From: Candidatus Poseidoniaceae archaeon
Lineage (GTDB): Archaea > Thermoplasmatota > Poseidoniia > Poseidoniales > Poseidoniaceae
NCBI GenBank assembly: GCA_013329355.1
Contig: DUKK01000205.1
Span: 1-5,731, forward strand
DNA length: 5,731 nucleotides
Direction: 5' to 3'
Position 1 is the first letter of the stretch; each line of letters opens with the position of its first letter. Below, piece by piece: positions 1 through 5,517 of the stretch. A program made the translations under genes and the position numbers. The notes beneath the pieces are model-generated. The model saw only the letters and a list, made by a program, of their open reading frames with translations. It searched no databases and was not told the origin of the DNA.

Positions 1-15
1 CCTAATAGTTGCAAT

Positions 16-918
16 TTAACCCGCGGCGGGGCTATTCTCTTCCATTCTGAATTGCACGATTAGTGATAACCAAGTCACTAATATGACCAATTGCAACCAC
101 CACAGCGAGTCTCCTAACTGCGTTATGAGCCAAAGTCCGAGATAAAACAAGGCGATGCATGCTGCAAGTCCTGTCGCGAATAACGGGGCAATTTTTGGTT
201 GCGGATGTAGGAAACTATAGACGAAAAATCCTGGCCCAAAATAGGCCAATACATATGCAAAGGAGATGTAAGCAATACCGATTAGGAGGCCAAAAATAGC
301 AAATTCTGCAACCAGGTCTGGTTTGACCATCAGTAAGTCGAAACCTAAAAAAACCGCGGAAAAATTATGCATAATTTGTTCATGATAAAGGAACATATGG
401 CTGTGAGAATTATTATTGGTAATCATGTTTGGTAGGATTACGTATCTGACGACTGTGGCAGTCAGAAACGCCATTGAGATACCCATGCAAAACAAAACTG
501 TTTGGAAGGAGATAAGCCAAGATATTGATGATGCATCAAAAATAAAGCGTAGTTGATTGATGCTTGACAATAGGAAAAATCCTGTGCAAGTTAACAATGT
601 CCACGAAGAGAACGTGACGAATTTTTGAATTCCTATCGGGTGTAGTAAGACGTCCTCATTACCCTCTAATCGAACAACATGCATGTTTGCGGGACCCGAC
701 CGAAACATGTAGATAATGGCGTAAACACAGAATCCACAGCAAATCATGCGATACAACAACGCGATTATTGATGAATTAGAGAAACTCTCTGAGTTTTCAG
801 CCACTTTTTGCCAAACATCTGACAGTAGCAGGTAGATTATGATCAGTATTGACACTGAGACAATTGTCGCTATGGTCACTTTGGTATAATCATCCTCTAT
901 ACCGCTGGCCTCACCCAT
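16..918 (-). CDS. Multi-pass membrane protein resembling the FAR-17a/AIG1 (AIG1/ADTRP) family; putative lipid-ester hydrolase
   Basis: Seen: a 300-residue, very hydrophobic protein with about seven or eight membrane segments, roughly at residues 15-33, 51-72, 100-118, 132-155, 183-199, 203-227, 245-265 and 272-289. There is no signal peptide and both ends are short and polar. By memory alignment it follows human AIG1: KFVTF (99-103) matches AIG1 KFLTF with its catalytic Thr43, and IMHN (182-185) matches the GMH segment with catalytic His134. Further along, a GPGFFVYSFLHP stretch (228-239) matches the AIG1 segment around WVYPFLEH. Thr102 and His184 would be the candidate catalytic pair. Known: AIG1 and ADTRP are integral membrane threonine hydrolases that cleave fatty-acid esters of hydroxy fatty acids. 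Inferred: a related membrane lipid-ester hydrolase or lipid-handling protein, substrate unknown. The ATG at 918 is preceded by an AT-rich element about 27 nt upstream. It lies 59 nt downstream of the phosphatase gene on the same strand. The gene call is sure; the family is moderately supported, with the bacterial Pr6Pr-type membrane family as an alternative. Confidence 0.6.
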   Translation of the reverse strand: MGEASGIEDDYTKVTIATIVSVSILIIIYLLLSDVWQKVAENSESFSNSSIIALLYRMICCGFCVYAIIYMFRSGPANMHVVRLEGNEDVLLHPIGIQKFVTFSSWTLLTCTGFFLLSSINQLRFIFDASSISWLISFQTVLFCMGISMAFLTATVVRYVILPNMITNNNSHSHMFLYHEQIMHNFSAVFLGFDLLMVKPDLVAEFAIFGLLIGIAYISFAYVLAYFGPGFFVYSFLHPQPKIAPLFATGLAACIALFYLGLWLITQLGDSLWWLQLVILVTWLSLIVQFRMEENSPAAG

Positions 919-977
919 GGTGCCGCTTGTTGGAATAAGTTCTAAAAAATGTAGTATCCTTTTGCAATAATTTGTAA
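919..977 (-). promoter_or_regulatory. Intergenic spacer with TATA-like, T-rich element for the AIG1-like gene
   Basis: This 59-nt gap separates the two minus-strand genes. Read on the minus strand it holds a T-rich tract (positions 950-941, six T in a row) centred about 27 nt before the ATG at 918. That is the spacing expected for an archaeal TATA box feeding a leaderless or near-leaderless transcript. The same T run could instead be a U-tract terminator for the upstream phosphatase gene, or do both jobs. No Shine-Dalgarno sequence precedes the ATG. This is an inference from position and base composition only. Confidence 0.3.
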
Positions 978-1778
978 TTAGGACAGGATTGCGTCGACTA
1001 GCGGCGCAATGGTCTTACCATGGGCAAACGGCGAGACCACATCCGCGGCCTGTGAAACATATGCAAAAGCACCTCCAACGGCTACGGACCACCCGGCAAT
1101 TTCAAACATAGATAGATCATTTGGCGCATCACCAACGCACAGTAAATCTGCAGCCCTCATCCCCATTCTTTCAAGAATAATCTTCAGACCGGAACCCTTG
1201 GACAATTGCGGTTCCATCAGATGAATTGCAAAACCGGTTCTAATAACAGAGAGGTGTGACCACTTGCTTTCGCTTATCAATTGAGTAATCTTTTCGAGAT
1301 CTTCATCAGCAGCAAGACACCATTCACTTTCTCGCCATTGATTTGTTTCTATGCCTTCCCAGTTTAAACCTTCAATTTTTGTTGCCAACCATTGAGCCGC
1401 GGCTTTGGCCTCACTTCCGTCAGCACGGTAATTTGTTTCGCCCCAATCAGGGTGCCATAAAACACCCCCATTCTCACAACAAATCGGGCCACTGAGGTTT
1501 AAAAAACGCCATAGACCATAGGTGATTGCTCGCACGTTGCCAGTTGCTAGAATAACTGGGATTCCGGCATCCTCCAGCCTTTGTAAGGCGTCAATTACGG
1601 TTGGTTCAATAAGTTTATTTTCATTTGTCAGTGTCCCATCAATGTCGACTGCAACCACTTTTGGCTTCCAGTCATCGGGAAGCCATCTCATGAACTTACC
1701 CAAAGAGACAAATGACATCAATTTTCCCGTATAAGCAAGCCAGCACTCAATGCTATAATTCATGAACATTGACAGCAA
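978..1778 (-). CDS. Phosphoglycolate phosphatase, archaeal HAD type (start probably at 1691)
   Basis: A HAD-superfamily phosphatase of the archaeal phosphoglycolate phosphatase kind (like Thermoplasma TA0175). It hydrolyses 2-phosphoglycolate to glycolate in the cytosol, which clears the product of DNA 3'-end repair or oxygenase activity. Motifs, numbered from the ATG at 1778: motif I DIDGT (45-49; nucleophile Asp45 and acid/base Asp47), motif II ATGN (78-81), an ENGG stretch (102-105) leading into the cap, motif III SKG (193-195; Lys194), and motif IV GDAPND (216-221) for Mg2+ binding. The residues before motif III (TGFAIHLMEP, 181-190) also match the archaeal family closely. The longest frame gives 266 residues, but about 39 precede the core and are unlike the family. 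Starting at Met30 (1691) gives 237 residues, close to the usual 224-240, and leaves room for divergent promoters. A related sugar- or polyol-phosphate substrate is possible. Confidence 0.9.
   Translation of the reverse strand: MLSMFMNYSIECWLAYTGKLMSFVSLGKFMRWLPDDWKPKVVAVDIDGTLTNENKLIEPTVIDALQRLEDAGIPVILATGNVRAITYGLWRFLNLSGPICCENGGVLWHPDWGETNYRADGSEAKAAAQWLATKIEGLNWEGIETNQWRESEWCLAADEDLEKITQLISESKWSHLSVIRTGFAIHLMEPQLSKGSGLKIILERMGMRAADLLCVGDAPNDLSMFEIAGWSVAVGGAFAYVSQAADVVSPFAHGKTIAPLVDAILS
1729..1736 (-). promoter_or_regulatory. TATA-like element for the phosphatase gene
   Basis: On the minus strand these bases read GCTTATAC, an acceptable archaeal TATA-like core. Its centre is about 41 nt upstream of the ATG at 1691, so with the usual 25-27 nt to the transcription start the mRNA would carry a leader of roughly 15 nt. 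It lies inside the reading frame if the gene began at 1778, and is only 14 nt from the Met21 codon at 1718. It therefore favours the shorter start at 1691. The call rests on sequence resemblance and spacing alone. Confidence 0.3.
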
Positions 1779-1780
1779 GC
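1734..1780. repeat. Paired AGCAAGC direct repeats and short inverted repeats in the divergent promoter
   Basis: AGCAAGC occurs at 1734-1740 and again at 1774-1780, exactly 40 bp apart, flanking the plus-strand TATA-like element. Between them are an inverted repeat AGCA-5 nt-TGCT (1742-1754) and the palindrome TTCATGAA (1759-1766). The latter runs into ATGAACA, a heptamer also found in SmtB-type operators. Any of these could be a binding site for the regulator encoded at 4546. Matches this short can arise by chance, so the regulatory role is only an inference. Confidence 0.2.
1752..1760 (+). promoter_or_regulatory. TATA-like element for the metal ATPase cassette
   Basis: GCTATAATT is centred about 31 nt upstream of the ATG at 1788. 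With the typical archaeal TATA-to-start distance, transcription would begin within a few nt of the ATG and give a leaderless or nearly leaderless mRNA. The absence of a Shine-Dalgarno sequence before the ATG agrees with this. It sits back to back with the minus-strand TATA-like element at 1729-1736, with 15 bp between them. An AGCA/TGCT inverted repeat (1742-1754) lies mostly in that gap, and AGCAAGC copies flank the element at 1734-1740 and 1774-1780. Confidence 0.35.
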
Positions 1781-1787
1781 AATAATC

Positions 1788-4511
1788 ATGGCGGATAAGG
1801 ATGATACCGAATCATTCCTATCGCTAGAGGATGATAATCCACAGTCATCAAGAAAAAAAAGCAAGGATAAAACCAAGCCGCCAACAAAAGCAGTTGCGAC
1901 AGATAATCAGGAAGTTCTCGATGCTGAAATAATTGATACAACCGTAGTTGAACAGGCTGGAGGGCAGTATCTAGTTGAGTGGCCATTAATAGGTATGGAC
2001 TGCCCTGATTGTGCCTCAAAAGCAATGCGCGGTTTATCTCATCTAAAACAAGTTGTTGACCCGGAGATTTCAGCAACGGCTGGCGAAATAAAACTAACCG
2101 TAGACTTAGACCAGGGGTTGCTGTCTCAAGTCTCAACCGTGATGAAGTCGCTCGGTCATCCGCCAAATGTGCCGCTTAACTTGCTTTCATCAGCGAAACC
2201 AGAAGCAATTGCCAGACGCAACAACATCGCAAAGAAAGACGTCAAAAGATTACTCATGCGTCAGCCCGGAATTTTGGATGTTGAGATTACAAAAGATGAT
2301 GAGATATTGTTACAGCTAGTTCCTGCACCACGCAAAGAACTTCGCAACCTGCGCAATAGTTCTCTTGAACAGATTACGGGCATTGAGCCAAAGTTTACCG
2401 AGGCATCAACCACACGACTTAGGCCTGACCAGTGGCGATTGTTTGGCGGAGCAATAGCAATTCCAATACTACTCATAATTTTCATTGGAGAATTTCTAGC
2501 TTGGTCACCGATCGTTATTGGGCTTATCGGTGCCTATGGTGTGATGGTTGGTGGTTTGCAAATGTTTCATGAGGCTGTGGCCAGTTTACTATCTAAACAA
2601 ATGGGTTTTCAGGTGTTAACCAGTATCGCAGTGATTGGTGCGTCGATTCTCGGGATGTGGGAGGAAGCGTTGATGGTGGTTATTCTTGTGGCTATAGCTG
2701 GCCATCTTGAGACTAGTGCTTTAGAAAATGCCCGTGAGTTAATGCAAGGCGGTCTGGATAGAATACCCAGGACCGCACGACGTGTTACTAACCCTGGGAT
2801 TAAATTCAGTAGCGTGAACAAGCTTAGTACTTTTACCGTTCAGCAACCGACTGCGTTGGTTCAACCGGTTCACAATCATCATGACAGTCCTCCAGAAGAG
2901 CGTGAAGTTATCTCACTGGATTTGGTCAATGTCGGCGACATTTTGGAAATAAGAAGCGGCGAACTGATTCCCGCTGATGGGGTCATTGTTGACGGATTTG
3001 GTGCCTTGGATAAGGCACCGCTTACCGGGGAATCAGTTCCTATTGAAGTGGCTGAAGGTGACGAGTTGAATGCAGGTTTAATTCTCTCACGAGGACCAGT
3101 TTTACTTGAAGTAAACGCTGTTGGTGATAACACAAGACTGTCTGGCCTTATCGACGCAGTACACAGCTTCAAAGAACAAAAGGCACCTATTCAGAATCAG
3201 ATTGAGAAGTTTACCGCCGTATGGGTTCCAATCGTTTTGTTTGGAGCTCTAGCAGTGTGGTATTTCATGTTTCCAACGAGTAACTGGAAAATAATTCTAC
3301 TGCTTTGGGTAGTTGCGTGCCCTTGTGCGTTACTGTTGGCTGCCGCAATGCCACACGCTGCAGCGCTCAGTCGAGCGTCAAGAATGGGGGCAATTGTCCG
3401 AGGGGGCAGCATCTTAGAAAAACTGTCCAAGGTTAACCATGTATTACTAGATAAAACCGGTACTCTAACATCTGGCAAACCGAAGATTGGCTCGGTAACC
3501 ATCGCTAAAGGGCGACAAAGAAAAGCCACTCTGGCGCTTGCTGGCGGATTAGAGAAGCGCTCTTCACACCCTTATGCGACTGCTGTTTTGGAATATCTAG
3601 ATAGTGAGTCAATTAGTCCTTCTGCGGTGGCCGGTATAACAGATATTGAGGCTGGAGTTAAGGGTATCTCCAGTGGTAAAGAAGTACTGTTTATCAGGGC
3701 AGATATTACCAACAGGCACAACATAACGGTGTCAGATGACCTTGTTGAGGCAATACAACAGGCAAAATCTCAAGGCTATGGTGCCAGCATCCTAACCAGA
3801 GATTCGCAGGCAATTGCGTTATTTACTTTCATCCACGATGACACAAGGGAGGGTAGTAAGGAGTTGATTCAAGGCTTCGTTGAGCGGGGAATAAGTGTTG
3901 AAATTATCTCTGGTGACTCTCAATCCTCGGTAACCGCCTTCGCCAATACTGTAGGGCTACCAGAAACATCGGCACTCGGTGGTCTGTCACCAGAAGACAA
4001 GGTTAGATGGGTTGAAGACCGCTCAAAGAGCCATGTCACAATGATGGTCGGTGACGGCTTCAATGACTCAGCAGCGCTTGCTGTTGCTGATGTTGGGATT
4101 GCCGTTGGCACGGGAGAATCAGTCAATATGGATGCAGCAGACATAATGTTCCCGGGGGACGCGCCAAAAATGTTAGTCGACTTATACGATTTGTCGGTGG
4201 ATATGAATAGAGCCTTAATTGGTAATATTGTCATGTCTGTATCGATAACCCTTATTCTAGTAATTTCGGTGATCAATCAGTTCTACGATCAACTGTGGGT
4301 CGGTGTCCTCATTCATGAGGGGTCAGTATTACTGGTAATTTTCAACGGTGCAAGACTTTCAGGGCGTGGCAATATGCTTTCAATGCTGTTTATCACTTTG
4401 AAGAATTTATGGTTGGATATTGTTCAATTGGTTAGACAACTCAAAGAGCATTACTCGAGCAGCAAACCGACAAACCTAGTTTTGCCCAACCAAAATCACG
4501 CGACATCTTAA
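1788..4511 (+). CDS. P1B-type heavy-metal-transporting ATPase with mixed P1B-2/P1B-4 motifs
   Basis: An ATP-driven membrane pump for soft divalent cations, most likely exporting Zn, Cd or Co. Domain order over 907 residues: a charged, probably disordered N-tail (1-60); an HMA metal-binding domain with GMDCPDC (69-75; GMDCxxC is the Zn/Cd-type loop, Cu pumps usually having GMTCxxC); a possible degenerate HMA fold without cysteines (about 145-205); TM1-4 (about 217-308); A domain with TGES (413-416); TM5-6 (about 477-520) with the ion-site CPC (511-513); P/N domains with DKTGT (555-559, phosphorylated Asp555), SSHP (592-595), SGD (708-710) and GDGFND (755-760); TM7-8 (about 808-853) with HEGS (843-846). 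All catalytic motifs are intact. Unusual features are the HEGS in TM8 alongside CPC, no lysine in TM7, and about 30 extra residues before the A domain carrying His362, His364 and His365. First gene of a likely three-gene cassette. The start at 1788 follows a TATA-like element by about 31 nt. Confidence 0.93.
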   Translation: MADKDDTESFLSLEDDNPQSSRKKSKDKTKPPTKAVATDNQEVLDAEIIDTTVVEQAGGQYLVEWPLIGMDCPDCASKAMRGLSHLKQVVDPEISATAGEIKLTVDLDQGLLSQVSTVMKSLGHPPNVPLNLLSSAKPEAIARRNNIAKKDVKRLLMRQPGILDVEITKDDEILLQLVPAPRKELRNLRNSSLEQITGIEPKFTEASTTRLRPDQWRLFGGAIAIPILLIIFIGEFLAWSPIVIGLIGAYGVMVGGLQMFHEAVASLLSKQMGFQVLTSIAVIGASILGMWEEALMVVILVAIAGHLETSALENARELMQGGLDRIPRTARRVTNPGIKFSSVNKLSTFTVQQPTALVQPVHNHHDSPPEEREVISLDLVNVGDILEIRSGELIPADGVIVDGFGALDKAPLTGESVPIEVAEGDELNAGLILSRGPVLLEVNAVGDNTRLSGLIDAVHSFKEQKAPIQNQIEKFTAVWVPIVLFGALAVWYFMFPTSNWKIILLLWVVACPCALLLAAAMPHAAALSRASRMGAIVRGGSILEKLSKVNHVLLDKTGTLTSGKPKIGSVTIAKGRQRKATLALAGGLEKRSSHPYATAVLEYLDSESISPSAVAGITDIEAGVKGISSGKEVLFIRADITNRHNITVSDDLVEAIQQAKSQGYGASILTRDSQAIALFTFIHDDTREGSKELIQGFVERGISVEIISGDSQSSVTAFANTVGLPETSALGGLSPEDKVRWVEDRSKSHVTMMVGDGFNDSAALAVADVGIAVGTGESVNMDAADIMFPGDAPKMLVDLYDLSVDMNRALIGNIVMSVSITLILVISVINQFYDQLWVGVLIHEGSVLLVIFNGARLSGRGNMLSMLFITLKNLWLDIVQLVRQLKEHYSSSKPTNLVLPNQNHATS

Positions 4512-4545
4512 ACCATAGTGGCATCTATCCCATATCGGTGCGGGG

Positions 4546-5010
4546 ATGAGTCGAGTAAGAGCAGACCCGATTACCGCCGCACTTGCTCATCCGACCCGCA
4601 GAAGTTTGTATATATCGTTGAGTGATGTCGCAGAAATGAGCACTGTCCAACTACAAGATGTGGTTGATGTTGACCGCTACAATCTATATCACCACCTCAA
4701 AAAATTAGCTGCACTTGGTTTGATTGAAAACCATCGAGACGTAGGTCGGGCACGCTGGTGGAAGGTTGCTAACACAGTCATTTTACCAGAGATACTTGCG
4801 GTTAGTGAAAGTCACCTAAGGCCCCCATCGCGCCACACAGAATCCGTAGATTTAAACCAGCAAAACACCCATATGATTTCGTTAGAGGGGTCAAGAGACC
4901 GGGTGGGTGCTAAATTGTTACTGGAGAAACTAGCTGAGGAGTTAGGCATCAAACTAGACCTGCCGTGGAATTTTGTCCCTGAGAAAATTGCTTTGATTGG
5001 CGAAGAATAA
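4546..5010 (+). CDS. ArsR-like winged helix-turn-helix transcriptional regulator, cysteine-free
   Basis: A 154-residue DNA-binding protein. Residues 8-75 form an ArsR-like winged helix: DPITAALAHPTRRSLY (7-22) is the typical first helix, the HTH spans about 33-60 with a recognition helix around RYNLYHHLKKL (44-54), and the wing is near GRARWWKV (67-74). The C-terminal half (about 76-154) is less recognisable and ends in an amphipathic helix (about 118-134), possibly for dimerisation. The whole protein has no cysteine, so the ELCVCDL-type metal site of SmtB/CadC/ArsR is missing; STVQLQDV (32-39) stands in its place. It starts 34 nt after the ATPase stop, with no T-rich terminator or clear TATA box between, so it is probably co-transcribed with the pump. 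Inferred role: control of the cassette, possibly autoregulatory. The ligand is unknown, and general HTH_20-type regulators without a metal ligand are an alternative. Confidence 0.75.
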   Translation: MSRVRADPITAALAHPTRRSLYISLSDVAEMSTVQLQDVVDVDRYNLYHHLKKLAALGLIENHRDVGRARWWKVANTVILPEILAVSESHLRPPSRHTESVDLNQQNTHMISLEGSRDRVGAKLLLEKLAEELGIKLDLPWNFVPEKIALIGEE

Positions 5011-5018
5011 GTGATAAA

Positions 5019-5411
5019 ATGAGCGAAGAACTATTTGTCGAATCTAGGATTTCACCACCCGCCTTATCTTGTCCAAAATGTGATGAGATGTTGCCGCAAA
5101 AACTCGGAGAAGTTCAGTGCCAAAGCTGTTCTGCGAGAGTAAATATCGAACATGAGGGGACCCGCAAACAATGGGTTCAAGAGAAAGTTAGTTGTCCTGG
5201 CTGCGAAAAAGTGCTTATCGTTGGTGTTGACTCGAGACCAGCCAATCTCCAGTGTGTCGCATGTGATTGTCAATTCACCGTTAAACCTAATATTCCAAAA
5301 GTCGAAGTTGACTGTCCAGCGTGCAATCGTCGGCTAAGGATGAAAAAGAAGCCAGGAAGGAGAGAAGTTGACTGTCCAGCTTGTGACAAGATTTTGGTCG
5401 TCCAGTTTTAG
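5019..5411 (+). CDS. Small protein of three tandem zinc ribbons (six CxxC knuckles)
   Basis: A 130-residue soluble protein made almost wholly of paired CxxC knuckles: Cys18/21 with 34/37, Cys59/62 with 79/82, and Cys99/102 with 119/122, plus an extra Cys84. Each pair of knuckles should bind one Zn or Fe, giving three ribbons. Knuckle spacing is 12 residues in the first ribbon and 16 in the other two. The last ribbons contain repeated VDCPAC motifs, and linkers are basic (RRLRMKKKPGRR, 104-115). There is no membrane segment or signal peptide, so it is cytosolic. The ATG lies 8 nt after the regulator's stop, which indicates co-transcription and possibly coupled translation. Zinc ribbons are used for nucleic-acid or protein contacts, and archaea carry many uncharacterised ones, so the fold alone does not fix a function. 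Next to a metal pump and its regulator, a role as metal buffer, metallochaperone or sensor partner is conceivable but unproven. The gene and the zinc-ribbon nature are secure; the function is unknown. Confidence 0.75.
   Translation: MSEELFVESRISPPALSCPKCDEMLPQKLGEVQCQSCSARVNIEHEGTRKQWVQEKVSCPGCEKVLIVGVDSRPANLQCVACDCQFTVKPNIPKVEVDCPACNRRLRMKKKPGRREVDCPACDKILVVQF
5304..5380 (+). repeat. 17-nt exact direct repeat with 60-nt period inside the zinc-ribbon gene
   Basis: GAAGTTGACTGTCCAGC occurs at 5304-5320 and again at 5364-5380, in frame and exactly 60 nt (20 codons) apart. Both copies encode EVDCPA or VEVDCPA-type knuckles. A diverged relative lies near 5184-5204 and encodes KVSCPGC. This is DNA-level evidence that the ribbon knuckles arose by recent internal duplication or are kept alike by gene conversion. 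Confidence 0.8.
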
Positions 5412-5517
5412 CGCTTAATCTCTAATATGGAACCAGAAATTAACTGGCTAAAACGCTGTCTGATAAGCCAAAATCATCGCGCTCCTTATGTATGATTAGA
5501 AGCGGATAAGTAAGCGG
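5412..5517. promoter_or_regulatory. Intergenic region with candidate TATA-like element for the gene at 5518
   Basis: This 106-nt gap follows the zinc-ribbon gene. CTTATGTAT (5485-5493) is centred about 29 nt before the ATG at 5518, which fits an archaeal promoter feeding a leaderless mRNA, as proposed for the ATPase. An 8-bp inverted repeat joins GTTTTAGC (5405-5412, at the zinc-ribbon stop codon) with GCTAAAAC (5447-5454) across a 34-nt loop. With no following T tract it is at best a weak terminator or RNA hairpin. No other RNA gene or repeat is visible. Confidence 0.3.

Noticed and set aside
1522..1734. Plus-strand frames within the phosphatase gene (1009-1224 and 1522-1734)
   Set aside because: The minus-strand phosphatase motifs account for this DNA, and the plus-strand translations look like nothing known.
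1853..1860. Run of eight A in the disordered N-tail of the ATPase, a possible slippage or programmed frameshift site
   Set aside because: The frame is intact across it, no stimulatory structure or useful alternative frame is evident, and Lys-rich tails give A runs by codon choice.
3920..4276. A 118-codon open frame on the minus strand inside the ATPase gene, and similar antisense frames at 1786-2166, 2879-3172 and 3197-3529
   Set aside because: They lie wholly or almost wholly opposite a protein with intact P-type ATPase motifs, have low-complexity Ser/Thr/Pro/Ile-rich translations, and show no family motifs or promoters. They are shadow frames.
1788..4511. Assignment of the pump as a copper ATPase on the basis of CPC
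   Set aside because: The HMA loop is GMDC and not GMTC, and TM7/TM8 lack the usual copper-pump motifs (YN in TM7 and MxxSS in TM8). A divalent metal is more likely.
5152..5337. Alternative plus and minus frames across the zinc-ribbon gene
   Set aside because: The CxxC periodicity and the in-frame 60-nt repeat support only the 5019-5411 frame.
5405..5454. 8-bp inverted repeat after the zinc-ribbon gene as an intrinsic terminator
   Set aside because: The loop is long (34 nt), the stem is AT-rich, and no T tract follows, so it does not qualify as a bacterial-type terminator. It is noted only in the intergenic entry.
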